Shown one piece after another: positions 9,202 to 17,304 of a stretch of DNA of 64,000 nucleotides. This DNA is from DATARH01 sp035534855 (lineage in GTDB: Bacteria > Pseudomonadota > Alphaproteobacteria > ATCC43930 > CGMCC-115725). The stretch is taken from the NCBI GenBank assembly GCA_035534855.1, contig DATLRD010000091.1, positions 1 to 64,000 on the forward strand, in the 5' to 3' direction. The notes beneath the pieces are model-generated. The model searched no databases. It was not told the DNA's origin and saw only the letters and a program-made list of their open reading frames with translations. The stretch's first letter is position 1; every line of letters starts with the position of its first letter. Made by a program: the position numbers and the translations under genes.

Positions 9202-10017
9202 TTACAACCGCGGCACCTGTGGCGCGAGGCAGCCGCCGACGCGCACCGGCTCGATCCGCCGCGCCAGCCCGGTCGCGTCGTCGATCACGATAAACGCGCC
9301 CGACAGCGTGCCTTCGCCCTCGGCGACCTGCGGCTTCTGCCCCGGCATCCGGGTGACGAAGCGGCGCACCGAGGCCTCTTTCTGCATGCCGATCACCGAA
9401 TCGTAGTCGCCGCACATGCCGGCATCGGTCATGTAGGCGGTGCCGCCCGGCAGGATGCGCGCATCGGCGGTCGGGACATGCGTGTGGGTGCCGATCACCG
9501 CCGACACGCGACCGTCGGCGAAATGGCCCATCGCGTGTTTCTCGCTGGTCGCCTCGGCGTGGAAATCGACGACGATCGCCTTGGCCTTCCAGCTCGCGCC
9601 CTGCACCGCGAGACAGGCATCGAGCCCGGAGAACGGGTCGTCGAGCAGGTCCATGAACAGCCGGCCCATCAGGTTGATGACGACGAGGTGGCGGCCGTCG
9701 CCGAGCGTGTGCAGCCGCATACCGACGCCGGGCGTGCCGGCCGGAAAATTGGCCGGGCGCAGCACGCGGGGATCGCGCTCGAGATAGGGAATGATCTCGC
9801 GCTGGTCCCACACATGGTTGCCGGTGGTCAGCACATCGGCCCCGGCCTCGTAGAGCTCGCCGCACAGTTTCTCGGTCAGCCCGAAGCCGTGCGCCGCGTT
9901 TTCGGCGTTGACGATGGCCACGTCGATCGCCAGCTCGGCGCGCAGCCGCGGCAGATGCGCCGCAACCGCCTCGCGCCCCGGCCGACCGACGACATCGCCG
10001 CACAACAGGATATTCAC
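9202..10017 (-). CDS. YmdB-family metallophosphoesterase
   Basis: About 271 residues from a GTG at 10017 (VNILLCGDVVGRPG), chosen because GGGGAG sits 8 bp upstream and relatives start at the same point. Metal-binding motifs are visible: GDVVGRPG, NAENAAHGFG, TGNHVWD and GTHTHVPTADA. Characterised YmdB proteins are 2',3'-cyclic nucleotide phosphodiesterases that influence RNA turnover and development in Bacillus; the role in alphaproteobacteria is not established. It follows the 6S RNA candidate and precedes metG. In many alphaproteobacteria a 5-formyltetrahydrofolate cyclo-ligase gene sits here; it is missing. Confidence 0.88.
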   Translation of the reverse strand: MNILLCGDVVGRPGREAVAAHLPRLRAELAIDVAIVNAENAAHGFGLTEKLCGELYEAGADVLTTGNHVWDQREIIPYLERDPRVLRPANFPAGTPGVGMRLHTLGDGRHLVVINLMGRLFMDLLDDPFSGLDACLAVQGASWKAKAIVVDFHAEATSEKHAMGHFADGRVSAVIGTHTHVPTADARILPGGTAYMTDAGMCGDYDSVIGMQKEASVRRFVTRMPGQKPQVAEGEGTLSGAFIVIDDATGLARRIEPVRVGGCLAPQVPRL

Positions 10018-10029
10018 GCTGACCACTCC

Positions 10030-10056
10030 CCGAGGCGCTGGGCGGAGCCGCCTCGG
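10030..10056 (-). terminator. GC-rich hairpin downstream of the 6S RNA candidate
   Basis: CCGAGGC and GCCTCGG form a perfect 7-bp stem around a 13-nt loop that can pair further. It lies between the 6S-like RNA and the ymdB start on the minus strand. There is no U-run, so it is more likely a processing or stability element, or a weak terminator, than a classic intrinsic terminator. Confidence 0.4.
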
Positions 10057-10200
10057 CCGTCGGTATTGCAAACCCACCGTGGCCCTGCTTCGCAGGTGGG
10101 CGCCATGTATCGAAGCCACGACTCCGACAGGGACAGCTCCCAAACGGTAGATATCGGCCCCGGGGTTAAGCGACCTAACGCACCGCGCAGCCCCGCCCAC
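10057..10200 (-). ncRNA. ssrS: Candidate 6S RNA between zapA and ymdB
   Basis: A 190-bp non-coding gap follows the zapA stop, the known place for 6S RNA in alphaproteobacteria. On the minus strand it contains GGCGCCCACCTGCGAAGCAGG (positions about 10091-10111), which resembles the conserved apical hairpin region of alphaproteobacterial 6S RNAs as I remember them, then CCACGGTGGGT. Flanking arms GGCCG and CGGCC could close the long stem. 6S RNA binds the housekeeping sigma RNA polymerase and mimics an open promoter. Both ends are estimates and the full fold was not computed. Confidence 0.6.
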
Positions 10201-10207
10201 CTCTTAG

Positions 10208-10525
10208 CTAGGATGATTCGAGCCGCGCTGCAATGGATTCGATGCGCTGGGCGATGCCGTGAATCCCGGTCGCCGCCGCGGTTTCGGTGGTCGCCGGCCG
10301 GTTGCGCGCCTGCTGCAACGCCTCGTTGGCGTCGGACAGCTCGTCGGAGATGACCAGGGCGGCCAGCAGTATCAGCCGCGCCTCGCCGACCTGGCCGACG
10401 ATTTTGACGAAATCCTGGACCTTGCTGTCAATATATTGGGCGAGTCGACGGAGGCGCGGCTCTTGCCCGTCCTCGCAGCTGACCGGGAAATCGCGACCGT
10501 TGACCCTGAGGTTGACCAGCGCCAT
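10208..10525 (-). CDS. zapA: ZapA, cell-division protein
   Basis: 105 residues from the ATG at 10525 (MALVNLRVNGRDF) preceded by GGGGAGGA. The N-terminal globular domain (about 1-55) includes LRRLAQYIDSKV and is followed by a helical dimerisation segment with LAALVISDEL. ZapA cross-links FtsZ protofilaments at the Z-ring. The start is only 1 bp after the stop of the upstream coiled-coil gene, so the two are coupled. The usual alphaproteobacterial order zapA-6S RNA follows. Confidence 0.92.
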   Translation of the reverse strand: MALVNLRVNGRDFPVSCEDGQEPRLRRLAQYIDSKVQDFVKIVGQVGEARLILLAALVISDELSDANEALQQARNRPATTETAAATGIHGIAQRIESIAARLESS

Positions 10526-10526
10526 T

Positions 10527-10748
10527 TCAGCCGTCCTCCCCAAGCGCCTGCCCGATCTTGTCGAGCGCGGCTTCGACCCGCGTCACGATCGCCGCGGTAA
10601 GCTGTTGCACGCGCTGGTCTTCGGCGGCGCTCGCCGCGGCGATCCGCGCTGCCGCCATGCCGTCGCCGGCGCGGCTGAGGCCGGGCGCCGCCTCGAGCCG
10701 TGCCAGCGCGCGCGAGAGCCGGGCAATCGCATCGTCGAGTTCGCTCAT
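10527..10748 (-). CDS. DUF4164-type small coiled-coil protein
   Basis: 73 residues, almost wholly helical, with heptad-like leucines and alanines (ELDDAIARLSRALARLE, then VQQLTAAIVTRVEAALDKIGQAL). A gene of this kind regularly precedes zapA in alphaproteobacteria and is annotated DUF4164; the function is unknown, and a division-related partner role is an inference from position only. It is separated from the upstream beta-propeller gene by 73 bp. Confidence 0.8.
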   Translation of the reverse strand: MSELDDAIARLSRALARLEAAPGLSRAGDGMAAARIAAASAAEDQRVQQLTAAIVTRVEAALDKIGQALGEDG

Positions 10749-10821
10749 CGCGCCAGATTAGAGAGCGCCCGGCCGGCTCGTCAACGCAGCCCGGCGGGCC
10801 TTGGGCCGGGCGCCGCGCAGC

Positions 10822-11787
10822 TCAGCGGACGCGCTCGTATTTTTGCAGCGAGCGGATGAAATCCGGGCGCGGCGTATCGGGATAGAATTGCGGCCACTGG
10901 GTCCAGGACACCTCGCCGACATACAGGTCACCACGCGAATCGGCGGACATCCCGTGCGGGCCGAGAAACGCGGTCGGCGCGGTGCCGGCATGGCGGTCGC
11001 CGAAGCGCGACAGCAAATTGCCCTTGTTGTCGACGATGCTGACCCGCGGGCCGAGGTTGCCGACATCGCGGTTGACCGCCTGCACCGGCCCCAACTCGCC
11101 GATATAGCAGACCGGGTGGTGGGCATAATCCATGTACATGCCACACGGGCGGTGCAGGTTGTTCCACTGGGTTTCGTACTTGCCGTTGCCGTCGAACACC
11201 TGGATGCGGTGGTTTTCGCGGTCGGCGACATAGACCCAGCCATCAACATCGGTGCAGATGTTGTGGACGATGTTGAATTCGCCCGGGTTCGAGCCGCTCT
11301 CGCCCCATGACGTCAGCAATTTGCCGTCGGGCGAATATTTGTGGACGCGCGAGTTTCCATACCCGTCGGAGACATAAATCTCGCCTTTCGGCGATAGGGC
11401 GGTGTGGGTGCAGCGATGAAACGGCTCGCCGCTCATATAGGGCGCCGGCTTGCCGGGCACGCCCAGTTCGAGCAACACCTTGCCGTCTTCGAGCCGGCAC
11501 TTGCGGACAAAGCTGCCGCCATCGTCGGTCAGGTAGATCGAGTCGTCGGGGCCCATGTGGACGCCGTGCGCGCGCGGGTACTGCCCCTCGCCCCACGACC
11601 GCAGGAAATTGCCGTTTCGGTCGAACACCATCATCGGGTGCTCGCCGCGGTTGAAGACATAGACGTTGTCGTTCTTGTCGCAGCCGACCGCGCCGACCTC
11701 CTTGAACGACCAGCCGTCGGGCACCTTCGCCCAGTTCTCGATGATCCGGTACCGGTAGTCGCCGCTGCCGACGATGATGTCCGCCAT
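10822..11787 (-). CDS. NHL-repeat beta-propeller protein (peptidyl-hydroxyglycine lyase-like)
   Basis: 321 residues with no signal peptide. Repeated blade motifs are visible: DGWSFKEVGAVGCDKNDNVY, PRAHGVHMGPDDSIYLTDD, ALSPKGEIYVSDGYGNSRVH and ICTDVDGWVYVADRENHR, about 50 residues apart. The closest named relatives are NHL propellers related to peptidyl-alpha-hydroxyglycine amidating lyase, but bacterial members are mostly uncharacterised. It may be a lactonase-like or binding propeller; substrate unknown. No operon partner is apparent: the upstream 230 bp are non-coding and the downstream DUF4164 gene is 73 bp away. Confidence 0.75.
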   Translation of the reverse strand: MADIIVGSGDYRYRIIENWAKVPDGWSFKEVGAVGCDKNDNVYVFNRGEHPMMVFDRNGNFLRSWGEGQYPRAHGVHMGPDDSIYLTDDGGSFVRKCRLEDGKVLLELGVPGKPAPYMSGEPFHRCTHTALSPKGEIYVSDGYGNSRVHKYSPDGKLLTSWGESGSNPGEFNIVHNICTDVDGWVYVADRENHRIQVFDGNGKYETQWNNLHRPCGMYMDYAHHPVCYIGELGPVQAVNRDVGNLGPRVSIVDNKGNLLSRFGDRHAGTAPTAFLGPHGMSADSRGDLYVGEVSWTQWPQFYPDTPRPDFIRSLQKYERVR

Positions 11788-11892
11788 CGCGCGTTCTCCC
11801 TTTCGTTGTGCAGCGAACGTTAGCGAAGCGGCCGAGGACAGACAATCAGCTCCGGCCGGCTCCGGCCGGCTCCGGCGCGGCCGATCGATAGA

Positions 11893-11920
11893 TTGCCGGC
11901 AATTATTAATCTTCCGGCAA
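11893..11920. promoter_or_regulatory. Inverted repeat TTGCCGG-N14-CCGGCAA upstream of the NHL gene
   Basis: Two perfect 7-bp arms flank an AT-rich 14-bp centre, CAATTATTAATCTT, in otherwise GC-rich DNA. It lies about 105 bp upstream of the NHL-propeller start. It could be an operator around a promoter or a transcript hairpin. A 10-bp direct repeat (ctccggccgg, 2.5 copies) sits just before it. Confidence 0.3.
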
Positions 11921-12020
11921 GGATTGTGCTCGCGGGATGGCGGCGGCGCACGAGTTGCCTCGGGAGAGCGAACATTGAAGGCGCAGGCGGGACTGCTCTA
12001 TGAGGTGGCGGGGTCTTCGA

Positions 12021-12221
12021 TTAGCCATGGTCGACCAGCAGGGCGCGGTTCCGCAGCGCCCCTTCGATCTCTCGCTTTATATGCTCGTAGGCGCACCGCA
12101 TTTCTTCAAGATGGGACGGGATGTTGCTGTCACTGATGCTAAGGATCTGATCGTCCAGCAGCATGGATAGATAAATGGCAGCACCTCGGCGTAGCGAAAC
12201 CATGATCTTGACTTCGTCCAT
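12021..12221 (-). CDS. Small hypothetical protein in a low-GC patch
   Basis: 66 residues from the ATG at 12221 (MDEVKIMVSLRRGAA), with AGGA 10 bp upstream; a TTG 36 bp further up would also fit. The sequence is soluble, with a helical C-terminal half (HLEEMRCAYEHIKREIEGAL). I do not recognise the family. Codon choice is clearly less GC-rich than in the neighbours and the surrounding DNA is AT-rich, suggesting recent acquisition or a fast-evolving locus. The gene stands alone, divergent from tkt. Confidence 0.5.
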   Translation of the reverse strand: MDEVKIMVSLRRGAAIYLSMLLDDQILSISDSNIPSHLEEMRCAYEHIKREIEGALRNRALLVDHG

Positions 12222-12555
12222 CCGCCAGTTTTCCTGAGATAAAAGGCAAACCGCCAATTTGGTTATTACATAACGATAAATTTAAGTCTCTTCGATGCAC
12301 ATGGACCAGCGATTTTTTCGTCAGAGCTGCGGAAACTGCCAGTCTGCTTAACAAAGCACTTCCGATAAACAAAACGCTACCGAAATATTTAATGGCAAAT
12401 AAATTTCTCCGACACACCACCCAAAGTTAATCATGTTTGTGCCAAAGCAGGGCAGCGGGCGATGCTTACGTCGCGGTTCGGCCCGGCAATCCTGGCGCGA
12501 CGAAACGCGATACACGGCGTTTCCCCTCCAGGAAATGCAAGCTAGAGTACCCGTC
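12222..12555. other. AT-rich divergent intergenic region before transketolase
   Basis: About 330 bp with markedly lower GC than the rest of the window. It should hold the promoters of the small gene on the minus strand and of tkt on the plus strand. Apart from the GTTAT-N3-ATAAC palindrome no clear site was seen. The tkt reading frame stays open back to 12433 but lacks homology there. Confidence 0.5.
12262..12274. promoter_or_regulatory. Palindrome GTTAT-TAC-ATAAC, Zur-box-like
   Basis: A 13-bp inverted repeat with perfect 5-bp arms and a 3-bp centre, 41 bp upstream of the small gene start. The arms and spacing equal the core of the gammaproteobacterial Zur consensus (GTTATANTATAAC). Zinc control here is an inference; an arm match this short can arise by chance in AT-rich DNA. 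Confidence 0.3.
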
Positions 12556-14559
12556 ATGAATGCGCCCGCCCCCCTCCCCGAAGCCCAGAACCCCAAGCTG
12601 CGACGCATGGCCAACGCCTTGCGCGCGCTCGCGATGGACGCGGTCGAACTGGCCAAATCCGGCCATCCCGGCATGCCGATGGGCATGGCCGACATCGCTA
12701 CCGTGCTGTTCACCGAGTTCCTCGAATTCGATCCGCGCGCGCCCGACTGGCCCGACCGCGACCGCTTTGTGCTGTCGAACGGACACGGCTCGATGCTGCT
12801 CTATGGGCTCTTGCACCTGCTCGGCTATGCCGACATGACGCTCGACGAGCTGAAGCATTTCCGCCAGCTCGGCAGCAAGACCGCCGGGCACCCGGAGCGC
12901 GACCGCGCGACCGGCATCGAGGTGACGACCGGCCCGCTCGGCCAGGGCATCGCCAACGCGGTCGGCATGGCGCTCGCCGAGCGGATGCTCGCCGCCGAGT
13001 TCGGCGCGGACCTCGTCGACCACCGCACCTACGTGTTCTGCGGCGACGGTTGCCTGATGGAGGGGATCAGCCACGAGGCGTTGTCGCTCGCCGGGCATCT
13101 CGGGCTCAACAAGCTGATCTTGCTGTGGGACGACAACTCGATCTCGATCGACGGGCCGACCAGCCTCGCGGTGTCCGACGACCAGCTCGAACGGTTCCGC
13201 GGACATGGCTGGGCGGCGGAACGGGTCGACGGCCACGACCACGCGGCGATCGCCGCAGCGATCCGGCGGGCGCACGGCCGTGACCGGCCGAGCCTGATCG
13301 CCTGCAAGACGATCATCGCGTTCGGCGCGCCGACCAAGGCCGGCACCGCGGCGGCGCACGGCGCCCCGCTCGGCGCCGAGGAGATCAAGGGCGCGCGCGA
13401 GCGGCTCGACTGGCCCTACCCGCCGTTTGTCGTGCCCGACGACGTCCGCGCCGAATGGCGCGAGGCGGGGGTGCGCAGCGCGGCGACGCGACGCGAATGG
13501 GAACAGCGCCTCGATCGCGCCGACGCCGCGCGGCGCGACGAATTCCGCCGCCGCATGCGCGGCGAGTTGCCGGCCGCGCTCGACGGAACGATCGCCGCGC
13601 TGTGCGACGAGTTCCGCAACAAGAACGCGAAACTGGCGACGCGACAGGCATCGGGCGCTGCGCTCGACCGGCTGGTCCCCACCATTCCGGAGTTGATCGG
13701 CGGCTCGGCCGACCTGACCCCGTCGAACAACACCAGGGCCAAAGACGAGAAGGAAGTGAAGCCGGGCGATTTCTCCGGCCGCTACATCCACTTCGGCGTG
13801 CGCGAGCACGGCATGGCGGCGGCGATGAACGGCATTGCCGCACATGGCGGGCTGATCCCCTATGGCGGCACGTTCCTGACCTTCACCGATTATTGCCGGC
13901 CGTCGATCCGCCTGTCGGCGCTGATGGATCTGCGGGTCGTCTATGTGATGACCCACGATTCTATCGGGCTCGGCGAGGACGGCCCGACCCACCAGCCGAT
14001 CGAGCACCTGGCGGCGTTGCGGGCGATCCCGCGGCTCCAGGTGTTCCGCCCGGCCGACGCGGTCGAAACCGCAGAGTGCTGGCAACTCGCGCTGAAATCG
14101 CAACACGCGCCATCGGTGCTGGCGCTGACCCGCCAGGGGCTGCCGCTGTTGCGCCTCGAGCCGGCCGCGGAGAATTACTCGGCCTATGGCGCTTATGTAC
14201 TGGTCGAGGCCGACGGGCCGCGCCAGGTGACGCTGTTGGCGACCGGCTCGGAAGTGGCGATCGCCGTCGCGGCGCGCGGCCTGCTCGCGGCGCAGGGAGT
14301 GCGCGCCGCGGTCGTGTCGATGCCGTGCTGGGAATTGTTCGAGAAGCAGAACCGGGGCTACCAGGAAACGGTGCTCGGCAGCGCGCCGCGGGTCGCTGTC
14401 GAGGCGGCGGTGCGCCTCGGCTGGGATCGCTGGCTGGGGCCGAGGGGTGCCTTTGTCGGCATGGATGATTTCGGCGCCTCGGCGCCGATCGAAGCGCTTT
14501 ATCCCCACTTCGGAATCACCGCCGAGAAGGTTGCGGACGCAGCGCGCACGCTGCTGTAA
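12556..14559 (+). CDS. tkt: Transketolase
   Basis: 667 residues from the ATG at 12556 (MNAPAPLPEAQ), the typical length. The thiamine-diphosphate motif GDGCLMEG ... WDDNSISIDG is present, as are the N-terminal HPGMPMGMAD, the pyrimidine-domain segment GVREHGMAAAMNGIA and the phosphate-binding THDSIGLGEDGPTHQP. It transfers two-carbon ketol units between sugar phosphates in the pentose phosphate and Calvin pathways. In many alphaproteobacteria tkt is followed by gap-pgk-fba; here the metal transporter genes on the other strand separate tkt from gap. A short GCCGCC/GGCGGC hairpin lies between tkt and the convergent znuB. Confidence 0.97.
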   Translation: MNAPAPLPEAQNPKLRRMANALRALAMDAVELAKSGHPGMPMGMADIATVLFTEFLEFDPRAPDWPDRDRFVLSNGHGSMLLYGLLHLLGYADMTLDELKHFRQLGSKTAGHPERDRATGIEVTTGPLGQGIANAVGMALAERMLAAEFGADLVDHRTYVFCGDGCLMEGISHEALSLAGHLGLNKLILLWDDNSISIDGPTSLAVSDDQLERFRGHGWAAERVDGHDHAAIAAAIRRAHGRDRPSLIACKTIIAFGAPTKAGTAAAHGAPLGAEEIKGARERLDWPYPPFVVPDDVRAEWREAGVRSAATRREWEQRLDRADAARRDEFRRRMRGELPAALDGTIAALCDEFRNKNAKLATRQASGAALDRLVPTIPELIGGSADLTPSNNTRAKDEKEVKPGDFSGRYIHFGVREHGMAAAMNGIAAHGGLIPYGGTFLTFTDYCRPSIRLSALMDLRVVYVMTHDSIGLGEDGPTHQPIEHLAALRAIPRLQVFRPADAVETAECWQLALKSQHAPSVLALTRQGLPLLRLEPAAENYSAYGAYVLVEADGPRQVTLLATGSEVAIAVAARGLLAAQGVRAAVVSMPCWELFEKQNRGYQETVLGSAPRVAVEAAVRLGWDRWLGPRGAFVGMDDFGASAPIEALYPHFGITAEKVADAARTLL

Positions 14560-14588
14560 GCGGAGGCGCGGTCGCCGCCCTTGGCGGC

Positions 14589-15383
14589 TCAGCGGTTCCG
14601 ACCGGGTCGCAGCAGCGTCGAAAGCAGGTATCCGCCGGCGCTCAGCGCCGTGATCCAGAAGCTCACCGGCCAATCCGTATAGAACGCCAGGGCGATCCCG
14701 CCCCAGGCTTCGCCGAGCGCCAGGGCGGCGGATAGCAGAAGACCGGTTGCGACCATGGCGGTCAGGCGCAAAGCGGTCGCCGCCGGACCGACCATCAGCG
14801 CAAAGACCAAGAGGACGCCGACGATCTGCGCGCATTCGGCGACGGTGAGCCCGACGATTCCGAGGAACAGCACCGAATAGAGCCGCAGCGACACGCCCTT
14901 TGCCTCGGCCAGTTCCGGCTGAAGGCTGGCGAACAGGAGCGGCCGCGAGATCACGGCCAGCATCGCGACGCTGACGAGGCCCAGCCCCAGCAGGGTCCAG
15001 ACAGTGGCGAAATTTACCGCGAGCACGTTGCCGAACAGCAAGGCCGTGGCCTGGCTCGCGTAAGCGGTGAAAAAATGCAGAAACAAGAGGCCGAGGCCAA
15101 GCGACACCGCCAGGACGATGCCGATCGCCACGTCGCGGTTGGCGAGCTGCTCGCCGATCGCGCCCATGCCGACGCCGGCCGTCACGGTCAGCGCCACCAG
15201 ACCCCACAGCGGCTCGACGCCGACCAGCACCGCGCCGGTGGCGCCGGCAAACCCGACATGGGCGAGCGCGTGGCCGGCAAAGGTCTGGCCGCGCAAGACG
15301 AGAAAATAGCCGACAAGCCCCGCGACAACCGCGACAATGCCCGCCGCGGCAAAGGCGTTGCGCATGAAATCGTAGTCAAGCAT
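14589..15383 (-). CDS. znuB: ZnuB-type metal ABC transporter permease
   Basis: 264 residues, an ABC-3 family permease with about eight hydrophobic helices from residue 13 to the C-terminus. The segment TFAGHALAHVGFAGATGAVL near 33-53 is the conserved ABC-3 motif. It would carry Zn2+ (or Mn2+) across the inner membrane with the adjacent ATPase and binding protein. The ATG overlaps the end of the ATPase gene by 8 bp, so the operon order is znuA-znuC-znuB. Confidence 0.9.
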   Translation of the reverse strand: MLDYDFMRNAFAAAGIVAVVAGLVGYFLVLRGQTFAGHALAHVGFAGATGAVLVGVEPLWGLVALTVTAGVGMGAIGEQLANRDVAIGIVLAVSLGLGLLFLHFFTAYASQATALLFGNVLAVNFATVWTLLGLGLVSVAMLAVISRPLLFASLQPELAEAKGVSLRLYSVLFLGIVGLTVAECAQIVGVLLVFALMVGPAATALRLTAMVATGLLLSAALALGEAWGGIALAFYTDWPVSFWITALSAGGYLLSTLLRPGRNR

Positions 15384-16227
15384 CGCCGTCAGTCGCCGCC
15401 ATCAGGCCATGGCGGTGCGCCGCTGCGTGGTCACCGTGGTCGTGGCGGTGGACGTCGCGTTCGACATCGTGGCCGCCGGCCATCACGAACACTCGGCCGG
15501 CAACGCGCAGCACGTCGATCTCGGCGCCGTAGAGCCGCGACAGCACCGGGCCGGTGATGACCTCGTCGGTGGTCCCCAGCGCCGCCTGTCCGCGGCCCAG
15601 ATAAAGCACACGGTCGATCGCGCCGAGCAGCGGATTGATCTCGTGCGCGCTGAACAGGACGCTGACGCCGAGTTCGGTGCGCAAGGATGCCGTCAGCGCG
15701 ACCACGGCCGCCTGGAAATTGGGGTCGAGATTGACCAGCGGCTCGTCGAGCAGCAACAGCCGCGGTCGGCCGATCAGCGCCTGCGCCAGCAGCAGACGCT
15801 GCCGCTCGCCACCCGACAACTCGCTCAACGGGCGCCGCGCGAGCGCGGTCGCGCCCACCAGATCCAGGACGCGATCGACTTCGGCGCGGGCCGCCCTTCC
15901 CAGAAAGGGCAGGCCGAGGCGATGTCCGTTGACGACCCCGGCGACAACCGCCCAGCCGGTGAGATGCAGGTGGCGGCCGGCACTGCGCGCCTGCGGCATA
16001 TAGCCGATTGCCGGATTGCCGCGCGCCGGCGGACGGCCCAGCACGCGGATGTCGCCGCTTTGCGCCGGCGTCAGACCCAGGATCGCCCGCATCAGCGTGG
16101 TCTTGCCCGAGCCGTTCGCCCCCAGCACGCCGACGAATTCGCCGGCCTCGATTGCCAAGGTCACGCCGGCGAGGATGTCCCGGCCGGCCAGACTGATCGT
16201 GACGCCATTGAATTCGACGGCGTTCAC
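15376..16227 (-). CDS. znuC: ZnuC-type metal ABC transporter ATPase with His-rich tail
   Basis: 283 residues from a GTG at 16227 that overlaps the znuA stop (GTGA). Walker A GANGSGKTT, signature LSGGERQR, Walker B RLLLLDEPL and the switch His (SAHEIN) are intact. The C-terminus carries a histidine-rich stretch (VHRHDHGDHAAAHRHG), fitting metal sensing or buffering at the cytoplasmic face, as noted in other alphaproteobacterial ZnuC proteins. The upstream open frame to 16281 has no homology and no better start. Confidence 0.92.
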   Translation of the reverse strand: MNAVEFNGVTISLAGRDILAGVTLAIEAGEFVGVLGANGSGKTTLMRAILGLTPAQSGDIRVLGRPPARGNPAIGYMPQARSAGRHLHLTGWAVVAGVVNGHRLGLPFLGRAARAEVDRVLDLVGATALARRPLSELSGGERQRLLLAQALIGRPRLLLLDEPLVNLDPNFQAAVVALTASLRTELGVSVLFSAHEINPLLGAIDRVLYLGRGQAALGTTDEVITGPVLSRLYGAEIDVLRVAGRVFVMAGGHDVERDVHRHDHGDHAAAHRHGLMAATDGDA

Positions 16228-17093
16228 CGAGCCGGCTCGGCGAGCGCCCGGTCTACCGCATCGAGTTCGCCGATCATCCACGCCTGGTAATCCTTGCCGG
16301 GGGGCTCGGTCTCGGTGACGCCGACTACCGGAACCCCCGCCTCCTGCGCAATCCGCTTCATGCGGTCGGCGATCGGGTCCGTCGCCTGGCTGTTGTAGAC
16401 CAGCAGCCTGACCTTGTGCGTCTTCAGATCGTTCTCGAACGCGGCGACGTCAGAAGCGCTGGGCTCGGTATTGTTCATCGCGGCGAGCTGGAACCTCTGG
16501 TTTCTGACCGTCATGTCGAGCGCGGCGAACATGTAGCCGAAGATCGGCTCGGTGGCGGTGGCCGGCATACCCGCACTGCGCCGGCGCAGCGCGGCAATCT
16601 TTGCCTGGATCGGCGTCATCGTCTGCTCGAATTGTGCCAGGCGCCGCTCATATCCGGCCTTGCGGGCGGGGTCCATACCGGCCAGCAGGCTGGCCACCCT
16701 TTTGGCCAGCGTCGGCATGGTCTGCGGATCGTACCAGATGTGCGGATTGTCGCCGGTCTTGCGGCCCATCAGTTGGGCGACGACGAGCACGGTGCGGTCG
16801 GTGGAACCGGCGGCGCGCAGCAGCTTCGGCATCCAGGGGTCGTAGTCGATGCCGCTGTAGATGACGATGCGCGCGGCCGAAACCGCCCGGCCGACCGACG
16901 GGCTGACTTCGAACAGATGCGGGTCTTGGTCGGGATTGTTGAGAATGCTGGCGACGGTCACGCCCGGGCCGCCGATCTGGCGGACGATATCGCCGTAGAA
17001 ATTTTCGGCGGCGACGATCCTGATCGGATCGGCATGGGCGGCCGAGACCATGGCCAGGGCGGCGATCAATCCCCCGCGAACGAAATGCCGCAC
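16224..17093 (-). CDS. znuA: ZnuA/MntC-type periplasmic metal-binding protein
   Basis: 289 residues from a GTG at 17093 preceded by GGAGG at 6 bp; this gives a clean signal peptide (VRHFVRGGLIAALAMVSAAHA). Metal ligands typical of cluster A-I proteins include His in DQDPHLFEV and His in DNPHIWYDP. At the third site, where zinc proteins have His, the sequence reads TEPIFGYMF, so a Glu seems to take its place. The usual His-rich loop is absent. The metal could therefore be Mn or Fe rather than Zn. First gene of the operon, divergent from gap. Confidence 0.85.
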   Translation of the reverse strand: MRHFVRGGLIAALAMVSAAHADPIRIVAAENFYGDIVRQIGGPGVTVASILNNPDQDPHLFEVSPSVGRAVSAARIVIYSGIDYDPWMPKLLRAAGSTDRTVLVVAQLMGRKTGDNPHIWYDPQTMPTLAKRVASLLAGMDPARKAGYERRLAQFEQTMTPIQAKIAALRRRSAGMPATATEPIFGYMFAALDMTVRNQRFQLAAMNNTEPSASDVAAFENDLKTHKVRLLVYNSQATDPIADRMKRIAQEAGVPVVGVTETEPPGKDYQAWMIGELDAVDRALAEPAR

Positions 17094-17153
17094 CAGCCGC
17101 CTCCATAAGGGGCAAGCCGTATCGCGCGTTCGCCCCGCGGCCGAATGCTTAAT

Positions 17154-17166
17154 CGATGAGTCATCG
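17154..17166. promoter_or_regulatory. Palindrome CGATGA-C-TCATCG between znuA and gap
   Basis: A perfect 13-bp inverted repeat (6-bp arms, 1-bp centre) with further weak symmetry outside, 61 bp upstream of znuA and 139 bp upstream of gap. The location suits an operator for the metal transporter. It does not match the Zur consensus and the regulator is unknown. Confidence 0.35.
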
Positions 17167-17304
17167 GTAACGCAAGCCATTTGCGAAATGCGCGCGAAAC
17201 GGAAATCGGCCTCTGGTGGCGGTGGGCCGCTTCCCGCGCGCAGGCAATCTGTCTTAAGCTGGGTGCTAGTCTTAAGCTGACTGCGCAAGCACAGGAGAAT
17301 GGCG

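Noticed and set aside
11774..12136. 120-residue plus-strand frame between the NHL gene and tkt
   Set aside because: Crosses the NHL start, the inverted repeat and the small minus-strand gene; no coding-like third-position bias.
12466..15207. 913-residue open frame on the minus strand across tkt and znuB
   Set aside because: Antisense of well-supported transketolase; composition is the Arg/Ala/Gly-rich pattern of shadow frames in GC-rich DNA.
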